NCBI GenBank assembly: GCA_900542595.1
Contig: UQOB01000009.1
Location: forward strand, 1 to 27,293
DNA length: 27,293 bases
Source: an uncultured Mollicutes bacterium
Lineage (GTDB): Bacteria; Bacillota_I; Bacilli_A; RFN20; CAG-826
Reading direction: 5' to 3'
Below, piece by piece: positions 1 through 7,058 of the stretch (positions within the stretch are counted from its first letter, which is position 1; the number at the start of each line of letters is the position of its first letter). Both the position numbers and the translations under genes were made by a program. The notes beneath the pieces were generated by a model, which saw nothing but the letters and a program-made list of their open reading frames with translations, made no database searches and was not told the origin of the DNA.

Positions 1-2
1 CT

Positions 3-992
3 TGGGAAAAACTTGAATATTCTAGAGTTAAAAACATTAAAAAAGAGTTATCTGATAGAGTTGTAGGACAAGATGAGGCAATAGCTAAAATTGAAAAGAC
101 AGTTGTTAAAGCTTATATGGGCCTTTCTGGACTTCATAAGACATCGTCTAGATCTATGCCTAAAGGCGTATTTTTCTTTGTGGGTCCTACTGGTGTCGGC
201 AAAACTGAATTATCAAAAGCGTTAGCAAAATTCTTATTTGGTGATGAGCAAGCTTGCATTAGATTTGATATGTCAGAATACGCTCAAGAAAATAGTGATC
301 AAAAATTAATTGGAGCCGCTCCTGGATATGTTGGATACGAAGAAGGCGGTCAACTAACTAACGCTATTAAAGAGCATCCTTTCAGCGTTGTTTTATTTGA
401 TGAAATTGAAAAAGCAGCTAAACCAAACCCACGTATTCTAGATATTTTCTTACAGATATTAGAGGATGGAAGATTAACTGATTCAAAGGGTGAAACTGTT
501 TATTTTAGTGACACCATTATCATTTTCACTTCAAACTTAGGAGCTAATGAAGTTCAAGCGAGTTCAGATAAAGAAGGCGTAGCCAAAGAATTCATTAAGA
601 TTGTTAAAAACTATTTTGATAACGAACTTAAAAGGCCTGAATTATTAGGAAGAATAGGGTACAACAACATTGTTCCTTTTAACTTCATTCAAGATAGAGA
701 ATTCCAATACAAGATTTGTAAATCTAAGATGAAACCTATAATTAGAGGAATTGAAGAAAAATATAAGCTAGAACTTGAATTTGAAAAAGAAATGGAAACT
801 ATCGACTATATTCTAAAAGGTGTTGATTCATCAAAAGGCGGCCGTGATATTTTAAACGCTATTAATGACAGACTCTTAGATCCTCTCTCAATGTATTTAT
901 TTGATAATAAGGAAGATTTAAGAGCTATGCGCGGTTCCAAAGTAGTGGCAAAGGTAAGCAAAGAAGGTTTTAACTTTGAATTCTCAGATTAA
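3..992 (+). CDS. ClpB/HSP100-like AAA+ ATPase, C-terminal part (5' end outside window)
   Basis: The frame is open from base 3, so the gene begins before the window; 329 residues are visible. Early residues read LSDRVVGQDEAI, the typical entry to the second AAA+ domain of Clp/HSP100 unfoldases. Walker A GPTGVGKTE starts at visible residue 61. A Walker B strand (VVLFDEIEKA), a sensor-1 segment (IIIFTSNLG), an arginine-finger stretch (RPELLGRIG) and a sensor-2-like GGRD near the C-terminus follow. The order matches the D2 module of ClpB, which remodels protein complexes with ATP. The methionine at 117 is internal and not the start. The 3' end overlaps the radical-SAM gene by 17 bases, so the two are probably made together. 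The N-terminal domains cannot be seen, so this could be a specialised Clp-like ATPase and not housekeeping ClpB. Confidence 0.85.
   Translation, partial: WEKLEYSRVKNIKKELSDRVVGQDEAIAKIEKTVVKAYMGLSGLHKTSSRSMPKGVFFFVGPTGVGKTELSKALAKFLFGDEQACIRFDMSEYAQENSDQKLIGAAPGYVGYEEGGQLTNAIKEHPFSVVLFDEIEKAAKPNPRILDIFLQILEDGRLTDSKGETVYFSDTIIIFTSNLGANEVQASSDKEGVAKEFIKIVKNYFDNELKRPELLGRIGYNNIVPFNFIQDREFQYKICKSKMKPIIRGIEEKYKLELEFEKEMETIDYILKGVDSSKGGRDILNAINDRLLDPLSMYLFDNKEDLRAMRGSKVVAKVSKEGFNFEFSD
960..967 (+). promoter_or_regulatory. Shine-Dalgarno site deciding a TTG start
   Basis: AAAGAAGG lies eight bases before the TTG at 976 and inside the end of the upstream ATPase gene. There is no in-frame ATG before the cysteine motif of the next gene, so this site supports the TTG start and translational coupling. 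Confidence 0.6.
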
Positions 993-1521
993 ATTTAATG
1001 TTGCCCATATTAAACTATTAACTAAAACCGAAGGTCCTTTTAATCGTTGTTGTATTTGGTTTCAAGGTTGTAATATTCATTGTCAAGGATGCTGCAATAA
1101 AAGCCTTCAAGCTCTTGTTCCAAATCATATTTTAGAAATTGAAGAGTTAGTTAATATCGTTAAAGATGCTAAAGAAAAGTTTAATTTGGAAGGCATTACT
1201 TTAAGTGGTGGAGAGCCAACGTTACAAAAAGGGCTCAAACACTTTAATGATGAAATTCATAAATTAGGACTTGGGATTATCATGTTTTCTGGAAAATATA
1301 AAGATGAATTAGATTGTGAGTTAGTTAATTCTGTTGATCTATTAATAGATGGCCCATTTATTGAATCTAAATTAGATAACAAAAGACTTCTTTTAGGTTC
1401 AACAAATAAACATCTTAATTTCATCACTGAAAGATATAAGAACTATGAGCTATACTTTCATAATTTAAAATCTCTAGAGGAAGTGACCGCAGAAGACTAT
1501 ATTTTTATTAATGGCGATTAA
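976..1521 (+). CDS. small radical-SAM protein, NrdG/PflA-like activase family
   Basis: A 181-residue protein with the radical-SAM cluster motif C-x3-C-x2-C at C32, C36 and C39 (in GCNIHCQGC) and a GGE motif at residues 78-80 (LSGGEPTL), which in this superfamily contacts S-adenosylmethionine. Length and motif placement match the short single-cluster activases that generate a glycyl radical on a partner (anaerobic ribonucleotide reductase NrdG, pyruvate formate-lyase PflA). No glycyl-radical enzyme is visible here; instead the gene overlaps a ClpB-like ATPase by 17 bases. The start is TTG at 976. The partner may lie upstream of the window, or the protein may have a different role with the ATPase. 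Family assignment is firm; substrate is unknown. Confidence 0.8.
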   Translation: MNSQIKFNVAHIKLLTKTEGPFNRCCIWFQGCNIHCQGCCNKSLQALVPNHILEIEELVNIVKDAKEKFNLEGITLSGGEPTLQKGLKHFNDEIHKLGLGIIMFSGKYKDELDCELVNSVDLLIDGPFIESKLDNKRLLLGSTNKHLNFITERYKNYELYFHNLKSLEEVTAEDYIFINGD

Positions 1522-1829
1522 TTCGATGCTATTTAAGGGTGTCTTGTAATTGTTAAGGGTGTTCAAAAGTATCAAACTTGCTCTAGGAAGACATTATCTC
1601 GAAAATAGTTTGATACATTTCTATGAATTAAATAGAGTTTAGTTCGCTAGGAGTGTTCAAACTTTTTTATGTGATAAATAGGTATTTTTTAAAATTACGC
1701 CGTGTAGTAACTTATAGATAAGCGAAGAAAATTTATCATTTTTTAGAGCTAAGTTTACACGGCGTAGGAATTTTTACACGGCGTAAGGCTTTTGAAGAAG
1801 TCCTTTGCACACTCATAGAAAATTAACAT
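1522..1829. other. gene-free stretch rich in short repeats
   Basis: No coding frame is convincing here. It contains TTAAGGGTGT twice in direct orientation (1533-1542 and 1553-1562, 20 bases apart), a perfect 10-base inverted repeat GTATCAAACT / AGTTTGATAC (1569-1578 and 1607-1616, 28-base loop), a second GTGTTCAAA near 1653, and the three ACACGGCGTA copies listed separately. It lies between an AT-rich two-gene unit and the broken end of an ABC-exporter pseudogene, so it may be the scar of a past rearrangement. Confidence 0.6.
1695..1786. repeat. three copies of a 10-12 bp element, ACACGGCGTA
   Basis: TTACGCCGTGTA (1695-1706) is the exact reverse complement of TACACGGCGTAA (1775-1786). A third copy, TTTACACGGCGTA (1754-1766), lies 20 bases before the last one in the same orientation. 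The GC-rich core stands out from the AT-rich surroundings. The inverted copy could pair with either direct copy, giving two mutually exclusive hairpins. Binding sites for a protein or recombinase ends are both possible. Confidence 0.7.
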
Positions 1830-2239
1830 TTAGTTATCATATTTTGAGTCCACTTTCATCCCAATCGTCTGACATACGATAGTTAAAAGAGCAAAGTCAA
1901 TCATGATGCCGCCGTAAAGCCAAACGAAATACATGGTCGGTTGATTTAACCCACCGCCTAAAACGAGGGGCTGCGGGGCTGCTTGACTATCGAGCATGCC
2001 AAAGCCTTCTAAGCCGTTGCGGATTAAAAGCCCGCTCAAATAGAAAATCATGAGCTCAAAGAAAACATCGAAAAAATGATGACAAAATAAATGAGAATAT
2101 ATTTATAAGATGGTTTAAGGCATTCAAGATAAATCTTAAACGTTTTCTTACTGTCTTCCTTGTCAATCGCTTGGTCAGTTGCGCTGTAACTTAAGTATTT
2201 ACTTATTCTCACTTTTGCCTCTTTTACTTTACTAGACAT
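1830..2239 (-). pseudogene. truncated, frameshifted copy of ABC exporter subunit A (N-terminus only)
   Basis: Read on the minus strand from 2239, the first ~55 residues closely match the intact ABC subunit at 9145-11091: both share KEDSKKT.KIY and ECLKPSYKYI. A one-base loss in a run of T near 2060-2066, relative to the intact gene, then shifts the frame. In the next frame the match resumes (YLSGLLIRNGLEGFG, then APQPLVLGGG and CQTIGMK). Homology stops at about 1851, right after IGMK, and seven unrelated codons precede a stop. No membrane domain beyond the second helix and no nucleotide-binding domain remain, so it cannot make a transporter. It is divergent from the zinc-ribbon membrane gene at 2428, an arrangement echoed by the intact copy further right. 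Confidence 0.9.
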
Positions 2240-2297
2240 AAATCCTCTAACGAAATGAGAGCATAAAACTTTCTTGGAAAATTAAAAATATATTTTT

Positions 2298-2314
2298 GTT
2301 AAATATAATTTAAC
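2298..2314. promoter_or_regulatory. 17-bp palindrome, possible operator/promoter core
   Basis: GTTAAAT-ATA-ATTTAAC is a perfect inverted repeat with a three-base centre in the divergent intergenic space. It contains TATAAT (2304-2309) on the plus strand, so it may combine a -10 element with a regulator site for the gene at 2428. No good -35 sits at the right distance. Confidence 0.35.
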
Positions 2315-2341
2315 GGAAATAAAAGTATCATTAAAAAAACC

Positions 2342-2409
2342 TTACTTTTTGCATCGTTTTCCCTCTTTTTCCTTGTTTTTCTGGGGAGGGGGAGTATCCC
2401 AAAAAGTAA
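2342..2409 (+). promoter_or_regulatory. possible structured 5' leader of the zinc-ribbon membrane gene
   Basis: TTACTTTTTG (2342-2351) and CAAAAAGTAA (2400-2409) form a perfect 10-base inverted repeat. The 48-base loop has a pyrimidine-rich half (CCCTC at 2361-2365) and a G-rich half (GAGGG at 2386-2390) that can also pair. The structure ends five bases before the Shine-Dalgarno AAGGAG (2414-2419), so it could influence translation. No known riboswitch class was recognised. Confidence 0.35.
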
Positions 2410-2427
2410 AGAAAAGGAGCATGCAAA

Positions 2428-4860
2428 ATGCACAAATGTACTAAATGCGGTACGGAATTTGAGGGTAAATTCTGCCCCGAATGCGGTACCAAATGGGTTG
2501 AACCTGTTGACCCGAACGCTTCCCACAAGTGCCAAAAGTGTGGAGTGGTTTTTAAAGGTAAATTTTGTCCGGAATGCGGGACGAAATTTGACGAAACTTC
2601 TTCTCAGGATGTCGTAATGACTCCAAAGATGGGAGAAGTGAAAGAAACAAGTGAGGTAAAAGAAACTTCCTCTTCTGTGAGCGAAAAGTCAGCTGAAGTG
2701 CGTAAAGCCGCGTCTTTTAAAGAGTCAAAAGCCGGCGTCATTATCGGTCGTGTATTGGAACATCTCCATTACGGAATGAGTATCTTTCTCGGGCTTTTCA
2801 CTTTCATTTTTCTTCTCGGAAGTTATGCGAGCATAGAGATGTTCGGTGAATCACCCAATGCTTATGAATATTTAACTTCTTCTGACGATATTCAAGTTAA
2901 ATTACAAATAGTTTTTGCGATTCTTTTCGGGCTCGCTCTTTTAGGGGTTGGTCTTTATCACCTCTATATAGTTCTAATTAAAGAAAAGAAAGCGAAAGCC
3001 CGGTTATATATTAGTAAATTTCCAGCGACCATCGTTTTAACTTATGTTGAAACAGTTTTGTCTTTTATCTATTTCATCATCGGTTGCTCTAGCGTCGCTT
3101 ACGTTAATAGTCAACTTTCGCCCTTTGGGTCTGCCGGAAGCGCTCCATCTTGTATTTTGGCTTTTGGTCTCATTATCACCTTACTTTTAGTAGGGATTAT
3201 TTTAGTTAATCACTTCCTTTATAAGTGGCCTGACCATTATGAAGGAAGAAAAATCATTAAGGAAAAGAAAAAAGAAACAGCCGCTACAACTCTCGTGGGG
3301 GAAGTTTCTTCAAGTTCCGAAATTCCTCCGTTTAACTCTTTACCTAATGGTACACACAATCCTTCAGTCATCACGAGTGAGGAATATAAGATGGCGGCTA
3401 AAATTCGTCGGAGCGACGTTCAACGGATCATCTTTATCATTTGTAGTTACGTTCTTTACGCGCTAGCTTTTTCTGTTATTTTTTCCTTTTTTGTAAATAA
3501 GTTTGATTCGATTGCCCCGTTTGGCAGTGCAAACCTGCCTGACATTGCGATGCTCGGGATAAAAGCCGGTTTCTTTACTTTAATGCTTGGGGTGTCCACC
3601 ATTTTAGTCATCATTTCTTTATTTAAAGTCCGGGGTGGTTTCACTTTAACTAACGAAAAAACTAGCGCTCGAAAACTTCGGCAAAAGAAGGGAATTGCCC
3701 AACTTTTAACCGCCGCGGATATCTTTGTTATTTGGGCCTTTTTCTACTTATTCATTATTTCCTCTTTATTTAGCGGGTCCGGCCTTCAACCTTCCTTTAT
3801 CACGGAAATTCGCTGGACAGCAACTAATATGGGTACAAACGGCAGTTTATTCCTTTTCATTTTAGCTTTCGCTTTAACGACGTTTATTTATGGCTGCGTT
3901 ATTTGTAAACGCCAAGGCAGTATCTATCATGACGTTAAATCGCTGAGCGACCCCTGTTCTTTAAAAGAACCTTTATCCGCTTTGAGACGATATATGGCAA
4001 TCATTAAGATTGTTAAAAACGATAAGAAACCCACCGATGAAGAAAGAGTGCACGCTAAAAAGCGGCGCATCACTGGTATGATTGTCGGTTACACCTTCAG
4101 CGCTTTAGCTCTCATCTTCCTCATTTGTTGGACGGTCGTTCCTAATAATGGAAAGATTACTTATGAAAAACTTGCCAAGATTGGTATCGACGATAATTAT
4201 GATTCTGTCGTCAGTAAATTAGGCACACCTGATTATGTTGATCCGACGAGCAAACAATCTATATGGATTGAAGGGGACCATGTTGATTATGTTATTGACC
4301 TTTTAACGGAAGGGGAAATGACGGAAAACTTCTTAGAAAAAGTCACTGCCGTCATGGACAAAGCTTATAACACGATGACGGTTACGTTCGACGCGAAAAA
4401 TGATTACAAAGTTATGACCGCGAATATTCTCATGGATACAGTTCTTTTGCCGTCTGGTAGTACTGAAGACCCTGATCCCGAAGAAAGCAGTCGTTACCTT
4501 AAGAGCGAGTTGCTCTTCGAACCTGGCGTTGTTCTTCCCACAATCACGGATTTTGTTAATGAACTAAAAAACGAAACATTCTATGACGAATACGATGAAA
4601 CTTATGTATCCTGGAGCGAACTCGACACTTATGAAAAAAATAACCAGATTGAGCTACGGCTCGAGAGTTACCTCAACGCTAGTACAACTAAGGTAAAAGC
4701 ATATTATCTCGACGGGAAAGAAGCGGTCATGGGGCCGTGTTCGATGTTTGACTTTTACGTTAATTCTAACGTCACGTTTGACGTAGAAGGAGCGCCTCAA
4801 GGTTACGTCGAGTATCACTTAAGCCTTTCGTACGACTATTATTATTGGTCTCTTAGCTAA
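2428..4860 (+). CDS. 810-residue double zinc-ribbon polytopic membrane protein
   Basis: The N-terminus carries two near-identical zinc ribbons: CTKCG...CPECG (residues 4-20) and CQKCG...CPECG (about 35-51), each a CxxC pair plus CxxC pair expected to bind one zinc. A charged Ser/Glu-rich linker follows, then about nine hydrophobic segments between residues ~110 and ~570, including ones near 120, 165, 205, 250, 340, 385, 430, 475 and 555. The last ~235 residues are hydrophilic and probably outside the cell, opening with DSVVSKLGTPD, a stretch reminiscent of BamE/SmpA-like small domains. AAGGAG at 2414-2419 gives a good start at 2428. A second, broken copy of this family lies at 23727-24443, in the same position relative to the ABC and CmpB-type genes. 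Function unknown; a membrane sensor or envelope protein is plausible. Confidence 0.85.
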   Translation: MHKCTKCGTEFEGKFCPECGTKWVEPVDPNASHKCQKCGVVFKGKFCPECGTKFDETSSQDVVMTPKMGEVKETSEVKETSSSVSEKSAEVRKAASFKESKAGVIIGRVLEHLHYGMSIFLGLFTFIFLLGSYASIEMFGESPNAYEYLTSSDDIQVKLQIVFAILFGLALLGVGLYHLYIVLIKEKKAKARLYISKFPATIVLTYVETVLSFIYFIIGCSSVAYVNSQLSPFGSAGSAPSCILAFGLIITLLLVGIILVNHFLYKWPDHYEGRKIIKEKKKETAATTLVGEVSSSSEIPPFNSLPNGTHNPSVITSEEYKMAAKIRRSDVQRIIFIICSYVLYALAFSVIFSFFVNKFDSIAPFGSANLPDIAMLGIKAGFFTLMLGVSTILVIISLFKVRGGFTLTNEKTSARKLRQKKGIAQLLTAADIFVIWAFFYLFIISSLFSGSGLQPSFITEIRWTATNMGTNGSLFLFILAFALTTFIYGCVICKRQGSIYHDVKSLSDPCSLKEPLSALRRYMAIIKIVKNDKKPTDEERVHAKKRRITGMIVGYTFSALALIFLICWTVVPNNGKITYEKLAKIGIDDNYDSVVSKLGTPDYVDPTSKQSIWIEGDHVDYVIDLLTEGEMTENFLEKVTAVMDKAYNTMTVTFDAKNDYKVMTANILMDTVLLPSGSTEDPDPEESSRYLKSELLFEPGVVLPTITDFVNELKNETFYDEYDETYVSWSELDTYEKNNQIELRLESYLNASTTKVKAYYLDGKEAVMGPCSMFDFYVNSNVTFDVEGAPQGYVEYHLSLSYDYYYWSLS

Positions 4861-4875
4861 GAGAAAATAAAAATT

Positions 4876-4928
4876 AAAGAACGGTTGAAAAACCTGAGAG
4901 TTATTAGGTAATCGACCGTTCTTTTTTT
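4876..4928 (+). terminator. rho-independent terminator of the zinc-ribbon membrane gene
   Basis: AAAGAACGGTTGA (4876-4888) pairs with TCGACCGTTCTTT (4912-4924), a long stem with one G-U position, followed by a run of T to 4928. It starts 15 bases after the stop codon. The T run coincides with the old stop codon of the minus-strand pseudogene beside it. Confidence 0.85.
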
Positions 4929-5596
4929 ATTCTTCCTTTATTGGACGACCGTCCTTATCGTAGTTTTCCTTTGTCCCCGTTTATCTGGGTCAATATATAT
5001 AATTTTTAAAACGGTTTTATAAAATTTACTTTTTTAAAAGCGGCTTCTTTTTATTTTCTTTCTTCATTTTTAGCTTTAAACGATTCAGGTATTTTAGCCA
5101 TGATTTTAATTTTGTTTTCTAAAATCTTTTTCTTGGTTAAGTCCCGAATACTTTCATAACGGTGAATAACAGTGGAACCTTGAATGACAATCCTTATCTT
5201 ACTGAAGAGTCCGAGCGACATAATAAAATCAATGAGGAAGACCCCGTAAAGTATGCCGAGCAGGAATATCGCGATAATATTAGCCATTTGGCCGTTAGAT
5301 CCTGTTTCAAACATGAAGTAGAAAATAGTTTCAAAGAACGAAAATATAAACGGCCCTAATACATAATAATAAATGACATCGACCGCGAGCCAAATCAAAG
5401 AGAATTGGGGACAGATAACCCCGAGGATGTTTCCCCTGAGATTTGTGTAATCCCAAAGCCGAACTTTAAAACCTTTCACGAATATGACGCCGGCTAAAAA
5501 TTCTAAGAGAATAAGGGCGGCAAAGATGATGGAAAGGGGAAGTAAGTCATAAATAGTGGGGCCTGAAATTACTTTATTTCCAAATATATTGCCTAG
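4927..5596 (-). pseudogene. broken copy of the CmpB-type membrane protein
   Basis: On the minus strand this matches the intact protein at 24489-25406 almost throughout: FGNKVISGPTIYDLLPLS, KGFKVRLWDY, CPQFSLIWL, GSNG.MANIIAIF. The copy lacks the first third, because homology begins at about 5593 and is preceded by a stop at 5597-5599. A glutamate codon has become TAA (5051-5053). Past it, the ancestral tail is still legible in shifted frames (IDPDKRG, then DKDGRPIKEE and a stop at 4927-4929), with two single-base losses compared with the intact gene. The apparent 142-residue frame starting at 5479 is only the middle of this ruin. Confidence 0.92.
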
Positions 5597-5607
5597 CTAG
5601 AAGGAAG

Positions 5608-5731
5608 ATAAGATTATGGGTTACATTTTCAAGAAATCTATGCAAAAATCGCTTATATTTTTAGATATCAGAAAATTTGTATTAGAAAATACAGGAAATC
5701 TAAGGTAATAGATATATTCCCATAATCTTAT
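5608..5731. repeat. 124-bp element bounded by perfect 13-bp inverted repeats
   Basis: ATAAGATTATGGG (5608-5620) and CCCATAATCTTAT (5719-5731) are exact reverse complements around a 98-base AT-rich interior without a coding frame. The element starts about 12 bases from where the CmpB-type pseudogene breaks off. The right arm overlaps the 37-bp repeat in front of the DUF4143 gene. It may be a miniature inverted-repeat element or the left edge of the unit carrying that gene. Confidence 0.55.
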
Positions 5732-5752
5732 ATAATTTTGACTTTTGGGAAT
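5716..5752. repeat. 37-bp imperfect palindrome, left copy, flanking the DUF4143 gene
   Basis: It starts with ATTCCCATAA and ends with TTTTGGGAAT, so its ends form an inverted repeat with one mismatch. A second copy of identical length and ends lies just after the gene (6972-7008). The promoter of the gene overlaps this copy. Confidence 0.65.
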
Positions 5753-5765
5753 AGAACGATATAAT
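5738..5765 (+). promoter_or_regulatory. sigma-A-type promoter of the DUF4143 ATPase gene
   Basis: TTGACT (5738-5743) and TATAAT (5760-5765) are separated by 16 bases. Transcription would start about ten bases before the ATG at 5782. The right arm of the 37-bp palindrome lies inside the spacer, so a protein binding the palindrome could block RNA polymerase. Confidence 0.75.
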
Positions 5766-5781
5766 TTACTTAGGTAAAGAT

Positions 5782-6972
5782 ATGAGAATTATCCGACGAG
5801 ATAAGTATATGAACGATCTTTATGCGGTTAAAAACAGTCCCGACATTAAGATCATCACCGGCGTTCGAAGATCCGGTAAATCATTCTTAATGAAGATGTA
5901 TATTGATGAGCTTGAAAGAATCGAAACTAACATCAACATTGTTCGGATTAATTTTAATGATTTAGAAAATGAATATTTAAAAGATTATCAGCTGTTCCAT
6001 GACTTTATCATGAAGCGTTATGACAAGACAAAAACTAATTATCTCTTCATCGATGAAGTGCAGATGTGCCCGAATTTTGAACTCGCTATAAATAGCATTC
6101 ACAACAAAAGGATATACGATATATATCTCACGGGTTCAAATGCTTTCCTTATGTCCAGCGACTTAGCTACCTTGTTTACTGGCCGATATATCGAGATTGA
6201 AGTTTTTCCTTTTTCCTTAAAAGAATTCAAAGAATATTTTAATGAAAATGACGATTACCAAGCCTTTGATAGATATCTTCAATATGGGGGCTTTCCAGGC
6301 TCCTATGTTTATAGCGATGAAGATAAGAGGCTTTCCTACGTCAATAACGTTATTGATGCGGTTATTTTAAAAGATATCATCAAAAGAAACGCGGTGAGAG
6401 AGACTTCGATTATGAATAAGCTAGTCTCTTTCTTAATGGATAATATTTCTTCCTTAACGAGCCCCAATGCGTTAAGCAATTATTTAACGAGCAAGGGGAG
6501 TAAGATTGATCACAAAACCATCGATACCTATTTAGATTATCTGAGCCGCGCTTTCGTGTTTTATAAGGTCAAACGTTATGACATTAAAGGTAAGACTTAT
6601 CTTTTAACTAACAACAAATATTATCTCGTTGATATCGCTCCGCGCATTGCTAGATTAGGCCACCGAAATATCGATAGCGGTAGACTTTTTGAAAATCTGG
6701 TCGCGATTGAGCTTATGAGAAGGGGCTACGAAATCTATGTCGGGAAGCTTTACCAAAAAGAGGTGGATTTTGTAGCGGTTAAAGGGAATGAAAAATTCTA
6801 TATCCAAGTAGCTGATAACATTTCGTCATCTGACACGTTAGAACGAGAACTAAACCCCTTAAGACAGATTAAAGATGCTTATCCTAAGATGGTGATCGCG
6901 AATACGAGGAGCTTAGATTACGACATCGAAGGAATAAAGATTCTCGACCTCGCAAAGTGGTTATTAAGCTAA
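5782..6972 (+). CDS. AAA_14 / DUF4143 family ATPase
   Basis: 396 residues, a usual length for this widespread family. Walker A GVRRSGKS is at 27-34, Walker B YLFIDEVQ has D91 and E92, and a sensor-like LTGSN lies at 116-120, followed by LFTGRYIEIEVFPFSLKEF, a family hallmark. A winged-helix-like middle leads to the C-terminal DUF4143 region, which resembles the PD-(D/E)xK nuclease fold: E304 in GRLFENL, D329 in KEVDFV, then FYIQVADN, where the usual lysine is absent. The family is often present in many copies per genome and its role is poorly known. The gene has its own promoter and a very short leader with only a weak ribosome site (TTAGG). Near-identical palindromes on both sides suggest that it moves as a one-gene cassette. 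Confidence 0.9.
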   Translation: MRIIRRDKYMNDLYAVKNSPDIKIITGVRRSGKSFLMKMYIDELERIETNINIVRINFNDLENEYLKDYQLFHDFIMKRYDKTKTNYLFIDEVQMCPNFELAINSIHNKRIYDIYLTGSNAFLMSSDLATLFTGRYIEIEVFPFSLKEFKEYFNENDDYQAFDRYLQYGGFPGSYVYSDEDKRLSYVNNVIDAVILKDIIKRNAVRETSIMNKLVSFLMDNISSLTSPNALSNYLTSKGSKIDHKTIDTYLDYLSRAFVFYKVKRYDIKGKTYLLTNNKYYLVDIAPRIARLGHRNIDSGRLFENLVAIELMRRGYEIYVGKLYQKEVDFVAVKGNEKFYIQVADNISSSDTLERELNPLRQIKDAYPKMVIANTRSLDYDIEGIKILDLAKWLLS

Positions 6973-7008
6973 TTCCCAAAACTTCAATAATATTTTAATT
7001 TTGGGAAT
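6972..7008. repeat. 37-bp imperfect palindrome, right copy, also possible convergent terminator
   Basis: ATTCCCAAAA (6972-6981) and TTTTGGGAAT (6999-7008) form a perfect 10-base inverted repeat. It shares length, ends and most sequence with the copy at 5716-5752. It begins on the last base of the DUF4143 stop codon and lies between convergent genes, so it could also act as a transcription terminator, although no clear T run follows it on the plus strand. Confidence 0.6.
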
Positions 7009-7058
7009 ACACTCCTTTAAATATAAAAAGCCTTATGGTAAGAGGTTTCTTTCTTGTT

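Noticed and set aside
5051..5479. A 142-residue membrane protein gene
   Set aside because: Homology to the CmpB-type protein extends beyond both ends, with a nonsense codon and frameshifts; it is the middle of a pseudogene.
7021..7050. Terminator for the exporter operon on the minus strand
   Set aside because: Only a 4-bp stem (CTTA/TAAG) with five T; too weak to list as a feature of its own.
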